A DNA stretch of 36,351 nt from Blastocladiella britannica (lineage: Eukaryota; Blastocladiomycota; Blastocladiomycetes; Blastocladiales; Blastocladiaceae): the NCBI GenBank assembly GCA_025349905.2, contig MU624641.1, forward strand, positions 1-36,351, read 5' to 3'. This document shows positions 1 to 10,162 of the stretch, piece after piece (the stretch's first letter is position 1; each line of letters begins with the position of its first letter). Position numbers and translations under genes: made by a program. The notes under the pieces were generated by a model, which saw nothing but the letters and a program-made list of their open reading frames with translations, made no database searches and was not told where the DNA came from.

Positions 1-94
1 AAAAAACGCCACACGAAGACTCCACTGACACCTTTTTTTTCGTAACAGTACGACCCCGTCCTCGGCCGAGCCGGTGCCGCCGCTCCCCTCCACC

Positions 95-1048
95 ATGGCC
101 GCGTCTCGTATCCAACAACGGTCGCGCTCGCCGTCCCCGCCCACGTCGCGTGCACCCTACACGTCGTCGCCGTCGCGCATGGGCGGCAGTGCGTCACGGT
201 CTCTGTCGGGCGGCACCGAACATTATTATGGTGCGGCGGCGTCGATTGGCGCTCCGACCGACTTCACTGCGTCGCTGTTCAAGGACGATCCGGCCGCGTT
301 CAAAAAGGTCGAGGCCAAGTTGCTCGAGTATAAGCAGAAGCTGGCGACGGCCACGACTCGGGCCGAGATGCGTGCGTACCCATTTTTTTTTTTCATTGGC
401 ACTTGGCGATGACTCACCGTAAATATAGTCGCCAAGGAAAACGCGTCCACCAAGGCGACCGTGATCCGGCTGGAAAAAGAGACCCACAAGCTCTCGATTG
501 ACGCGCACGCGAGCGCCGCGCGCGCTCAAGCGCTGGCCGCCGAACTAGCGTCCGAGAAACGCGACCGCGCCGACGAACGCGCATCCCACGCGGCCGAGCT
601 CTCCGCCCTGCGGACCCAAATGCGTGGGGGTAACACGCAACGTGGGGCGGCCGAACGCGACGTCGAGTCGTTGCGTGCCGACGTGGCGCGTCTGTCGGCG
701 GACCGCGACGACGCCCGCCGCGACGTGGCCGCACTGTCAGTCAACATTGCGGGCTTACAGGCGACCGTGGCAGCGGTGGAACGCAGGTTGACGGTGGCGA
801 TGCAGGAACGCGATCGAGCGGTCTTGGAGCGTAACGACGGCGAGGCTGCGCGAATCGAGCTTGAAGGGCAGGTGAGGCGGCTCGTGGGCACGTCGCGGGC
901 GGTCGAGGCGACGCGGGACGAGGTCATGGAGGAACTGCGGTACTTGCAGTCCATGGTGCACGAGGAGCGGTCTAAGCGGCTCGAGGCCGAGGTGGTGGTC
1001 GAGGAGGAGCGCAAGCGGCGGGTGTTGGCCGAGCTGCTTGAGGAGTGA
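95..1048 (+). CDS. coiled-coil protein of unknown function
   Basis: Two exons, 95-371 and 429-1048, give about 298 residues. The ATG at 95 has a good context (CACCATGG). The intron starts GTGCGT, holds a run of T and ends ATATAG; the join restores the frame through a Leu codon. The first 70 residues are Ser/Pro/Arg-rich and probably disordered. From about residue 75 to the end the protein is a long charged coiled coil, rich in Ala, Arg, Glu and Asp, with heptad-like spacing and no other domain. Such proteins usually serve as scaffolds or tethers, but no family could be recognised, so the role is unknown. The stop lies 40 bp before the ATG of the next gene on the same strand. Confidence 0.72.
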
Positions 1049-1088
1049 AATGTCTCTTCGGTCGTCTCGATCCAAATCGAAAAAAAAA

Positions 1089-2059
1089 ATGTCACAAAGT
1101 AATAACCCATTCACGCCCCGCAAGGGCCTGCAACGCACGCCGCCACTCCCGTCACAACAGCAGCTCGTGCGTATACTTTTACTTGGCGGCGTCCTTATGT
1201 GAACCTATGTATTGACGCCTTTTGTGCACAGCCTGATATGACAGCACCAGGGCCAGCACCAGCACCAGCGCCTGTCCCGCCACCACGGCCGACTTTTGGC
1301 GTCCGCCCGAGCACTGCACACCACGGCACGTTTATCGTTTTAACTTCTTTTGCGGCCAAGTGACAATTAACGCTGTTAATAGCCCCCGGCACGCCGATCG
1401 CCGCCGCCCAACGCATTCCTTCAACCCCCGGCCGCGTTGCGCCGGCGTCCGCGCTTAAAGGCATTCGTGCCGTCTCTCGAGCTGGCGGAGGGGTCAATTC
1501 TCCGGCCAAGACGCCGCTACGGTTTACCACCAGCACATCGCCGTCGCTCTCGCCGTCGTTGGCAGCAGCGCGCGCCACGCCGGGACGCCGTCACTTGCTC
1601 GCACACCCCTCGTCTGCGTCGTCGGCACGGAAACGTACGCCGGCGGCTGCACCACTTGTTGCGGCTCCGCGGCTCCGGTTGTCGAAACTGGCGCCGCCGC
1701 AAGGACTACCTTTTGCAGCTGGTACAACAGCATCATCGAATTCCCGGTTTAATGGTTCGACCACGGCAGGAGCTGCGACGGGATCATCTTCAAAGAACCC
1801 AACTGGGAACCGACGCGATCGAACCACCACTACCAGTACGACAGCGCCGCCACCCATGGTAGTCCCGGCGCGCATTTACGGCGTCTCGAGCAACAGCGGC
1901 GGGTGGGACCTTAATGCCCAAGCGCGGCGCGAGCCAGTGTCCACCGACCTGGCCGATCTCGGATGGTCCAGTCCCGGGCACGTGGTGTGCGTGCTCGAGT
2001 GCCGCCCTGCGGCTGTCTTTGGCGGATACGTGGTCGAGTCGGATCTGGTTGGCATGTAA
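1089..2059 (+). CDS. Ser/Thr/Pro-rich protein of unknown function
   Basis: Best model is three exons, 1089-1166, 1232-1325 and 1383-2059, about 282 residues. The first intron (GTGCGT to CACAG) is convincing and joins MSQSNNPFTPRKG... to a Pro/Ala run. For the second, no GT donor keeps the frame: a TGA at 1361 must be removed by an intron whose length is a multiple of three. A GC-AG intron (GCACGT at 1326, TAATAG ending at 1382) is the only one found that fits. The body is low complexity with repeated TPxR and SxxP patterns. The last 50 residues look more folded and contain Trp, Tyr and Cys. No family recognised. It is convergent with the chitin-binding gene, 44 bp away. Confidence 0.5.
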
Positions 2060-2103
2060 CTGAATTCATTCACCTTCTACTCCGACATTGAGATGATTGC
2101 TCG

Positions 2104-3525
2104 TCAGGCCTGGTCCAAAGGACCGCTCTGCAACTGGCGCGCTGCCAAGTGCTCCTGGCTTTGTTTGGTTTTGTTGGCGTGCTTGCCAGACTTGGCAATG
2201 GTGGTTGACTCGGCTGGCAAAGGCGACGGCGACGGCGACTGCTGCTTCTCGCTGTTTGTTGATGAAGATAAAGGGATGGCAGTGAGCGGCGCTTCAACTG
2301 ACGTGAGAGTCGTGCGACGGGACCGACGCTTCATGTATAGCATGCCTGCGAGCCCGAGGACGATGATCACGCCTGTTTGGCACGCATTAGCGATTGGGCG
2401 GGACCATGCCCAAAAAAAAAAAAAATTACAACATACCCGCAATGGATCCGAGCGTCACCCCAAGCGTAGCACCGGAATCAGACGGGTCCGGAGTTGGAGT
2501 GACAGTCGGGTTGCGAGTGAACGTCGGCGAGTAAACGTTGGCGATCGCCGACGCCTGCTTGTAGTACGTGATGCGCTGCGACAGGCCCTCATCCTTCAGA
2601 GTCCCAAAAACGCACCGCGAGACCTTGTAAAACCCAGACGCGGCGGTGTCGCTGGACCCGCTCCCAAGCCCTCCGTCGGCGTCGCGGCGGAGATCCGTGC
2701 ACCCATCCGACAGGACCGACTGCGCGCCAGCCACAAACCACCACCCGACGGTGAGGAACGCGTGCTCGGGCCGCATCACCAAGTTACCGACCATACGCTG
2801 CGCGGTGGTATTTCCCGCCGCTATTTGAGTCCACACGGGATCCATAGGCCCAAACTCGGCCGTCAACGCGTCTGCCAGCCGAGGAATCCCCGCGGCCGCC
2901 ACCTGAAAGTGAACAGGAAGCATGTGAATCCCACCGGACCCACCGTCCAGCGGCTGGAACAATGTGCCGAGCTCCGCCGTCTCGTGCCGCAATGTGGCCG
3001 CAAACGCTGCCAGCCGCGATCCCGTTCCCGTACCAGGGACCGTGCACCCGACGTATTGCGACATGCCGTAGGCCTCGATCGCCTCGCGTACGCGGTCATA
3101 GTAGTACAGGCAGTTTGGGCACGCGGTCGCGCCACCCATCAGGTCCACTAGATCGCACGGCTGCAGCGCGTACGTCGTTGTATTGCACGAAGACGATCCC
3201 GATACAAGCGAGGGCGCTAGCGGGGTCGTGGTGTCGGTGACATTCAGTTGTGGGTAAAGTGACGACGTGAATCCGGCGGGCGAGATTTGTGTCGAGCAGG
3301 TTCCTGGATCAGGGATCGATTTACAACCGCTGATGCACCCTTTGGATACCGAGCAGGCGGTGGCAGTGGTCGTGCAGCTTATACCATATTTCGTTTAGTT
3401 TCCCATTCTTATGGATCGTGGGATCCTGCACAATAAAATCTGATAAAGCGGACGTACTATCCATCGAATCCACAACAAAGATCGGCATGGCACGGCGAGG
3501 TAGCAGAGCACCGAAAATTGGACAT
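2104..3525 (-). CDS. membrane-anchored CBM18 chitin-binding protein, possible lysozyme/chitinase-like hydrolase
   Basis: Exons 3525-3458, 3377-2437 and 2372-2104 give about 425 residues. The first join (GTACGT donor, ACTAAAC branch, TATAAG acceptor) builds a hevein-type module at residues 6-42 with spacing C-x5-C-x4-CC-x5-C-x6-C-x5-C-x3-C; from the second Cys on this is the CBM18 pattern. A central domain at about 120-290 has a HETAE motif, several Trp and further Cys. The HETAE Glu could be the acid of a lysozyme/GH19-type fold, but this is a guess. The second join (GTATGT to AACAG) completes a transmembrane helix at about 331-353, followed by a basic stop-transfer stretch and a Ser-rich tail. 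Such proteins would bind chitin in the wall or at the cell surface. No signal peptide precedes the CBM18 domain, so an upstream exon is probably missing. Confidence 0.68.
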
Positions 3526-3941
3526 TGTCTATGTACTCTTACACTTTCAATTTATCTTGTCCAAAATGGATGATGGTGAGTATCGACATGAACCACTTTT
3601 TATTCGCGGCACACATGGTGTATACTTTGGCGGACAACATCTAACTGCTGCTCGATCTGCTCTATACGCGTTGCTACATTGTTTGCCGGGGCATTTCAGG
3701 GCACCGGTGAGCCTCAATTCTTGGACACAACTGTGACCCGGATCCATGACCCCGCCCAGGGGTAGTTCACCGGTCCCAGTTCAATGGCAGTCTTTGCGAG
3801 GGGGTGGGATCAGACGTCCACAAGTACTTGTGCAAGGATGAAATCTTGAACAATCAAATGGCCACAAATCGTCCACGCCTCTGACGATTTGGTCAACAAT
3901 CCGAGACAAACCAAAACCAGTCTTTTGAAATAAAATTGAAA
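3526..3941. promoter_or_regulatory. divergent intergenic region, possibly with a missing 5' exon
   Basis: This 416-bp stretch separates the minus-strand chitin-binding gene from the plus-strand ankyrin gene and should hold both promoters. It is more AT-rich than its surroundings. On the minus strand, 3547-3747 is open and Cys-rich, with CC and CxxxxC spacings near 3620-3690. It may be an upstream exon of the chitin-binding protein, but I could not connect it. A plus-strand frame at 3518-3736 is also open with no recognisable product. Confidence 0.35.
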
Positions 3942-5633
3942 ATGAAATTGCAGCTGTACATTTCCGAGATCCTCGACATACTCCTGCCGTATGCCGCCGA
4001 GTCGGCCGCAACCCCCGAGGCCGCGCTCGCACTGTTGAGTGTGGTCCCTCGCGCCGAGGTGCCGATGCTCCTGTCCACCGGCTTCATGAACGAGAACGCA
4101 ACCCCCGCTCCCGGTCGCGTGGCCCACCTGGGGCGGCTCGATCTGCTGGTCCACTACCCGCGCTACCGGCTGATCAAGAACGCAAGCCTCATTCTCACTG
4201 CCGCGAGCGCTGGAGGCCACATTCCGATCCTCGACTGGGCATGGACCCACTTGCGAACCGACTCGGAGTTTTTTACCTCCAGTTTGATTGAAAAGTACCT
4301 GCACGCCGCGTCGACACACGCGCAGCATGCGGCGCTGGCGTGGTGGATCTACAAGACCAGAGGCAGCGGTGGCGCCGATTCGGACGCGGACGCTGTGTTT
4401 TATTGCACGTCGAACGCAGACGAACTTGTGGTGGAGGCCACCCAACGTGCCGACTGGGCGACTGCCGAATGGTGGCTCACAAACCTCTACGGCAAACGAT
4501 CCGCGTCAACATCGTCGGAGGGTCGGTGCGCCTTCTTGACCCCACGCGCGCTCGTGGCATGCCTTGCTGCGGCCGCAAAAAAGACTTGCGACCCGATAGC
4601 TGCTGTCCAGTGGTGGTGGTCGCGAGCCCCGCAGCACGTGCAAGACCAGGTCCGGGGGCACATTTTGTTGCCGGTGGTCAAGTCGGCGACCGCGGCGGGG
4701 AACGTGATCATTCTCGACTGGGTCATGTCGGTGTGCCTCAAGAACGCGACTGACGCCAACGCGACCGAAAAAGCGCTGGCGCTGGGGACCAAGGACACCA
4801 TGGCGTTCTATCGGATCGCGCTCGAGGACGCGGTGCGCAACGGGCACTGCCAAGTGCTCTTGTGGTGGGAGTCCCACTATGGCGATCTTTCCGGGTGGGC
4901 ATTCCAGCACCTCTACACGGCGGTGAGCGAGGGCCGCGTTGCCAACCTCGAGTGGGCGTACGACCGGTACTTTAAAGGCGCAACCAAGGCCCAAAAGATT
5001 CGGTTCATTACGGACATCACCACCAAGCGCGCCGTTAAGGATGCGAGCCTCAAGGGACACTTGGCGATGCTCGAGTGGCTTTGGAACAAGGGTCGCGCGA
5101 CTCGCTGGCGTGTACAGAGCGTCGCCATGAGCGACTTGCGGGCGTGCTCGTTTCGGGGCCTATTCATTGGCAAAGATTTGCTCATCGATCAGATCTCGAG
5201 AAACGGCCATGAAAAAGTGCTCCAATTTTGGTTCAAGGTCGTGGGATCCGCGGACGATTGGGCGCATACGTATTCCGACAGAGCGGTCGACAGCACGCCC
5301 AATGTAGCGGTGCTCGATTGGTGGTGGGCGTTGCACAAGGCCGAGGGCACTCCATTTCGGTACTCTGCTGATGCAATGGACACGACGTCGCGCCATGATC
5401 GTATTGGCGTTCTGGACTGGTGGTGGCAGCGCCATGTACTCGACGACCTGGAGCTCAAGTACTCCCATGCGGCCATCCGAAATGCAGCCGGTGCTGGACG
5501 CGCCCATGTCATCCGATGGTGGCAGGGCAAGCACGAACAGCACAACGTTCCGCTCAAGGTTGATGAATACGCGTATCACCGATCGGTCATGGAGGGCCAT
5601 ATCGAGGTGTTTGACATTTTGTGGGGGCCTTAG
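3942..5633 (+). CDS. W-rich ankyrin-type repeat protein, N-terminal part before a frameshift
   Basis: The first ATG in frame is at 3942 and the frame ends at a TAG at 5631. It encodes about 563 residues of degenerate ankyrin-like repeats of roughly 33-50 residues, each with a core such as GHxxxLDWWW or VLQWWW, preceded by small residues and followed by a charged loop. Trp is unusually common. Such repeats form a curved protein-binding surface. I recall large families of this type in Blastocladiomycota, and this supports the placement only weakly. Immediately at the stop, the same repeat series continues in the next frame, so this part is very probably the front of one longer gene. No intron is visible. 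Confidence 0.75.
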   Translation: MKLQLYISEILDILLPYAAESAATPEAALALLSVVPRAEVPMLLSTGFMNENATPAPGRVAHLGRLDLLVHYPRYRLIKNASLILTAASAGGHIPILDWAWTHLRTDSEFFTSSLIEKYLHAASTHAQHAALAWWIYKTRGSGGADSDADAVFYCTSNADELVVEATQRADWATAEWWLTNLYGKRSASTSSEGRCAFLTPRALVACLAAAAKKTCDPIAAVQWWWSRAPQHVQDQVRGHILLPVVKSATAAGNVIILDWVMSVCLKNATDANATEKALALGTKDTMAFYRIALEDAVRNGHCQVLLWWESHYGDLSGWAFQHLYTAVSEGRVANLEWAYDRYFKGATKAQKIRFITDITTKRAVKDASLKGHLAMLEWLWNKGRATRWRVQSVAMSDLRACSFRGLFIGKDLLIDQISRNGHEKVLQFWFKVVGSADDWAHTYSDRAVDSTPNVAVLDWWWALHKAEGTPFRYSADAMDTTSRHDRIGVLDWWWQRHVLDDLELKYSHAAIRNAAGAGRAHVIRWWQGKHEQHNVPLKVDEYAYHRSVMEGHIEVFDILWGP

Positions 5634-6528
5634 CGACCAAGACCAATTCCCATTCAAGTTGGACGACCTCCGAGACGCGCCGATTGCCGCCCGACCCGCT
5701 CTGTTTACCTGGTGGGCCACGCACATTCTTCCGACGATCCAACAAGCGCCGAATGCCAGCAATGTCCTGCGGGCGGTGAAAAACAAGCTCGGCACGGTGC
5801 TCAAGAACGCGATCCACGCGGGAGACATGCAGCTCCCCGACGCGTGGTTTGCCGTGGTCCGCGACGAGCCGCGGCTGATTGACCCCGAGCTGCTCCGGAT
5901 GGGCATTACGTCTGCGACCACCGCCGGCAACTACAACGCGCTCCGACTGTGGTGTCGCGAGGCAGTGCAGCGCGGGTACACGATTCCGCTGCTGAACGTG
6001 CTCGCGAGCGCCGGCAATGCGCTTGCCGCCGACGACCCGCGCGTCGTCCAGATGTGGTGGCACATGCACGACGCGCTCAAGTGCGCTCCGTTCCATATCA
6101 CCAATCAAGAAGTAACGACCGCCGTTAGTGGGAACTGCATCGAGCCGCTGAAATGGACGTGGGACCGGTGCACCGGGGCCATGGAATCGGTTCGGATCGC
6201 ATTTATCATGGCCGATCCGTCGGCGGCAAGTGTTGGGGTGTCGCAGGCCATGATGGCGTTGTGGTACCAGATCCAGTCCGCGGTGGGGATTCAGTCGGTC
6301 GAGGATGCCAAGGTGGCCGAGCGTGGGTGCTACGTGGCCAAAGATTCTGCTGACAAGTACCGTGTGGTTTCGACGCGTCGGTACCGCATGGCCGACTATG
6401 ACGATGACTATGACGATTCGGACAGCAGCTTTGGGTACGATGACTACGAGTACGGGTTTGGGTTTGGGTTTGGCTGGGCATCGCCGGCCAACGACGACGG
6501 CTGGTACTACAATGGCTCGTCGGATTGA
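5626..6528 (+). pseudogene. continuation of the ankyrin-type gene in the +1 frame
   Basis: Beyond the G5 run at 5623-5627 the reading continues in the shifted frame, as GLSDQDQ..., for 300 codons to the stop at 6526. It has the same Trp-rich repeat style, then an Asp/Tyr-rich tail with a GFGFGFG stretch. Losing one G from the run would fuse both parts into a protein of about 861 residues. No start codon or splice site near the junction supports an independent gene. The break could be an assembly or sequencing error in a homopolymer, a true inactivating mutation, or programmed frameshifting. Error or mutation seems likelier, because G5 resembles no slippery site I know. Confidence 0.6.
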
Positions 6529-6578
6529 GTTTTTTCCTCTTTGATTGTACTGTAATTTTACGCGCCAAAGACGATATT

Positions 6579-7091
6579 ATGGGTCGGTCCGCCAAATTCT
6601 ACAAGAAACCGTCCAAGGCCGCCGTCGCAGCAGCCGCCGTTGCAGCGCCAGGAGGAGGCAAGAACCAAAAAAAAGCGTCTTCGTCCTCTGCCTCGGTGAA
6701 AAAGACGGTTCCGGTGGGCAAACGCGCAACAGCAGCTGCACCATCAATCCACCGCGCCTCTGCCATTGCTGCTGCCAGCCGTGCCAACCTCGACGACGAT
6801 GCCATGCACACGGACGATGCGGCGATGCCGACAAATAAGACGAAAGGTGCCAAAGGCAGCAGCAAGCCGCTGGGAAAGTACGAGATTTCGATCGACCGGC
6901 CAGACTACATTGACATGCTGTCGGGCCGCAAGACGTTCCGGCGCGACGTGCGCGAGAAAGTGCTCAAGGTGCAGAGTGGAGGCAAAGTCGCGGGCGAGCG
7001 CGTGGTGGTCGCCAAGGCCGTCAAGCGCGTGCTCGAGGGCGTGCGTGCCGCTGCTGCCGCTTCGTCAGGTGCCGCTGGTCGGAATGCGTAA
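6579..7091 (+). CDS. small basic Ala/Lys-rich protein, probably nuclear
   Basis: A single exon of 170 codons begins with MGRSAKFYKKPSK. The first half is Ala-, Lys- and Ser-rich and probably disordered. The second half, about residues 105-160, is more regular: a DRPDY motif, then basic helices with the pattern FRRDVREKVLKVQ and a GERVVVAKAVKRV stretch. High Lys/Arg content and the lack of membrane segments suggest a nucleic-acid-binding or nucleolar protein, but this is inference. I think small fungal proteins with a similar start exist, but I cannot name a family. It ends 66 bp before the end of the convergent CK2 alpha gene. Confidence 0.6.
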   Translation: MGRSAKFYKKPSKAAVAAAAVAAPGGGKNQKKASSSSASVKKTVPVGKRATAAAPSIHRASAIAAASRANLDDDAMHTDDAAMPTNKTKGAKGSSKPLGKYEISIDRPDYIDMLSGRKTFRRDVREKVLKVQSGGKVAGERVVVAKAVKRVLEGVRAAAAASSGAAGRNA

Positions 7092-7157
7092 AAATCCCAC
7101 CCTCAATACAGCCCCGTATTACAGTAATAAAATAATGAACCATTGTATTGAAAATGT

Positions 7158-8662
7158 TTACGCGTCCGGTGTATCCTCCGACATGGCCTCGGCGCCGCTC
7201 AACTCGGCCGCCGCGTCCACTGCACCGGTCGTCGCTGCTCCAGATGCCTGCTGACTGAGCTTTGCGGCGGCGGCGCGGCGCACGGGCTCAAAGTACGGGT
7301 GGGCCATGGCCTCGCGTGGCGTCAGCCGTTCCTGGTGGTCGTACCGCAGCAACTTGTCGAGGAAGTCGAGTGCCTCGGGGCCGGACAAGTGCATGTTCTC
7401 GGCCGTCACAAACTTGGTCCATGGCTTGCGTGGGTACCGGCCCAGCAGCGGCTCAAACTGGTCGTCAAGCTCAATGTCGTACTTGTTGAGGTACGCGTCC
7501 AGCTCGTCGGTGCCTAGGACCTTGGCGATGCGCACCAGTTGGTCGTAGCTGCTCAAATTTTGGAGTGTGAATGGTGATCCATAGATAATGAAAAAAAAAA
7601 AAAAAAAAATAGAAAAACGTACTTGTCGGAGCCATGGAAGAAGGGTTCCTTGCGGAAAATCTGCGAAAATTCAAACAGAGTCAGAAAGGGCAACCTAACA
7701 AACAAAACAAATAAAATAAAACATACCATGGAGGCAAACATGCAGCCCAGCGACCACATGTCGAGCGAGTAATCATAGTCCTGGAGGTCCACCAACAACT
7801 CGGGGCCCTTAAAGTACCGCGATGCGACGCGCACATTGTACAGTGTTCCCGGGTGGTAGAACTCGGCCAGACCGCAGTCAATCAGACGCAGCTTGCGGTT
7901 GGCGTGCTCAATCATGACGTTGTGCGGCTTGACGTCGCGGTGCATGATGCCCTTGCTGTGGCAGAAGTTGAGGGCCTATTTATTTTCAACAGTGAGTCGC
8001 TCTCAGTACACCAAAAATAAATAAGAACATACCTTCAAGAGCTCGAAAATGTAGTAACGAATGTCAAAGTCGTCCAGGTTCGGGTACAGAATCTTGAAAT
8101 CGGTGTTGTCCATGGCCTCGAAGATGAGGGCGGGGGTTTTGGACTTTTTCAATGTTTTTTTTTTGAGGTTAGCTTACCTTGCAACAATATAAAAAAAAAG
8201 CTAGGTACATACCTCAGGGTCGCGCACCACGTCCAGCAACTGAATCACATTCTCGCCGCCCGACAGGTTCTGCAGGATTTTGATTTCGCGCTTGATCTTC
8301 TTCTTCTTGACGGGCTTGAGCACCTTGATGACGCACTTTGCGCCGTTGGAGACGCACACGCCCTCAAACACCTCAGAGTACTTTCCGCGGCCAATCTTGC
8401 GCACAATCTCGTAGTTGTCCGGGTTGCCCCACTCAATGGCGAAATTGTCGTAGTCCCAGTACGACTGTGGGTTTTGGCGGTTCACGTCGGCGTACTCGCG
8501 CGCAATGCTGCGCAGGCGCGTGGTCGAGGAGGAGGAGGCGGCGCCGCCGACTGGCGCTATTTAGTTTTTATGGTGTTAGTAATTTTTTTTGGTAATGTCA
8601 TCCGTCATTTACTATTGGAGGACATAAAATGAGACGGCCGTACCGGGCAACTGGTCGGCCAT
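7158..8662 (-). CDS. CKA1: casein kinase 2 catalytic subunit alpha
   Basis: Six exons, 8662-8644, 8556-8213, 8143-8033, 7975-7727, 7660-7623 and 7548-7158, give 383 residues in phase throughout. CK2 alpha is a constitutively active acidophilic Ser/Thr kinase that pairs with the beta subunit. Visible marks are the glycine loop [11 protein letters not shown], the catalytic Lys in CVIKVLKP, the CK2-specific basic cluster [12 protein letters not shown], the HRDVKPHN catalytic loop, [13 protein letters not shown] in the activation segment, [10 protein letters not shown], and the [17 protein letters not shown]-lobe helix. The magnesium-binding motif reads DCG where CK2 alpha usually has DWG. The N terminus carries a Ser/Thr-rich extension and the C terminus an Ala/Ser-rich tail. 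Several introns have long T runs just after the donor. Confidence 0.95.
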
Positions 8663-9108
8663 GGCGGTGAATGAGGAATAAATAAAAGCAAAAGACAAGC
8701 CAAGTCAGGGAAGGACTTTTCTCGCTCTTCTTATTTATTATTGAAAGAGAAGTGTATGATATCGTTGTGGCGCAACAGTTGAATTTTGTAATATACACAC
8801 ATGGAGAATAAATAATCGCTGGTGGCCGGTCTAGTCAGTATACCGGTGGGTACGAGCTCGGGTCGATACGGTGATGCACTGGGAAGTCACGTTTCGAGTC
8901 GCCGACGACCGCGGCGATGAAAAGCTTGCTCAGTCAGCGAAAGTCGACATAAAATGGACCGGCTGAACTCGGGCGCGACGCGCGACAAGACGCGATCGCG
9001 GTCCCATCTCATCCAATTTCTCCTGCTTCATAAACCCAACGCACCTCGCACCCTCGTTTCTCTTTCCAAGCACGCATCAACACGAAAAAAACCATACACT
9101 TTAGCAAA
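8663..9108. promoter_or_regulatory. divergent promoter region between CK2 alpha and SNZ
   Basis: These 446 bp separate two divergently transcribed genes and must hold both promoters and 5' untranslated leaders. An open plus-strand frame from 8954 runs into SNZ exon 1 out of frame and is not coding. The last 60 bp before the SNZ ATG are CA-rich. No specific factor site can be named. Confidence 0.5.
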
Positions 9109-9708
9109 ATGTCGTTCCCCACTCCTTCCAACCTCACTGCCACCACCGCCCCTGCCGCCGGCGCCGCGCCCGTCTCGGACGAGGAGATCCGCGCCCAGTT
9201 TGTGCTCAAGGCCGGCCTCGCCCAGAACCTCAAGGGCGGCGTCATCATGGACGTGGTCAACGCCGAGCAGGCACGCATCGCCGAGGAGGCCGGTGCCGTT
9301 GCCGTCATGGCCCTGGAGCGCGTGCCCGCCGACATTCGCCGTGACGGTATGCAATAACTTTTTGTTGTGCAAAAAAAAAAGGAAAAAAAGACGCGTATAC
9401 TCACATCAACAACAACTACAAAACCAAAAAAAAAATGGAAAAGGCGGCGTCTCGCGCATGTCCGACCCCAAGATGATCAAGGAGATCCAGGCCGCAGTCA
9501 CGATCCCCGTGATGGCCAAGGTCCGCATTGGTCACTTTGTGGAGGCACAGATTCTGTCGCACCTGGCGGTGGACTTTATCGACGAGTCGGAGGTGCTGAC
9601 GCCCGCCGACGAGGTGTACCACATTGACAAGCACCAGCACCGCATTCCGTACGTGTGCGGCGCCCGCAACCTGGGCGAGGCGCTGCGCCGCATCAACGAG
9701 GGCGCGGC

Positions 9709-9742
<34 letters not shown>

Positions 9743-10162
9743 GACGTGGTGCAGGCGGTGCGTCACGCGCGCACCATGATTTCCGAGATCCGGAAGGTGC
9801 AGGCCATGTCCAAGGACGAGCTGTACCACTACGCCAAGGAGATTGGCGCTCCCTTCCACTTGGTCAAGGAGACGGCGCGTCTCGGCCGTTTGCCCGTGGT
9901 CAACTTTGCCGCGGGTGGCGTCGCGACCCCGGCCGACGCGGCACTCATGATGCAGCTCGGTATGGACGGCGTGTTTGTCGGCTCGGGCATCTTCAAGTCG
10001 GGCGACCCGGCCAAGCGCGCGCGCGCCATTGTGCAGGCCGTCACCCACTACAAGGACCCCGCGGTGCTGGCGGCCGTGTCAGAGGATCTGGGCGAGGCCA
10101 TGGTGGGCATCAACTGCGACTCGCTCGCCGAGAACGAGAAGTTTGCCACGCGTGGTTGGTAA
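9109..10162 (+). CDS. SNZ1: pyridoxal 5'-phosphate synthase, SNZ/PdxS subunit
   Basis: Exons 9109-9346 and 9444-10162 encode 318 residues. PdxS joins ribose 5-phosphate, glyceraldehyde 3-phosphate and ammonia (supplied by the SNO/PdxT glutaminase) into pyridoxal phosphate, the vitamin B6 coenzyme, in the cytosol. The barrel is complete: [32 protein letters not shown] across the intron, the catalytic Lys in MAKVRIGH, the second Lys in RTKGEAGTG, and [14 protein letters not shown] followed by GVFVGSGIF at the phosphate site. The roughly 25 residues before the [12 protein letters not shown] start of the core are an Ala/Thr/Pro-rich extension. The intron (GTATGC to AAAAG) is A-rich with no clear pyrimidine tract. 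No PdxT/SNO gene is in the window. Confidence 0.96.

Noticed and set aside
2093..3151. 352-codon plus-strand frame opposite the chitin-binding gene
   Set aside because: Very Arg/His/Pro-rich, the mirror of a GC3-rich minus-strand exon. The minus strand has family-like motifs and consistent splicing.
3440..3500. A 56-codon minus-strand frame starting MPIFVVDSMD
   Set aside because: It overlaps the inferred CBM18 exon and its intron in another frame; the CBM18 Cys pattern is stronger evidence.
8954..9443. Long plus-strand frame that begins upstream of SNZ and runs through its intron into exon 2
   Set aside because: The first part is leader sequence and exon 1 in the wrong frame; the family protein needs the ATG at 9109 and the spliced intron.
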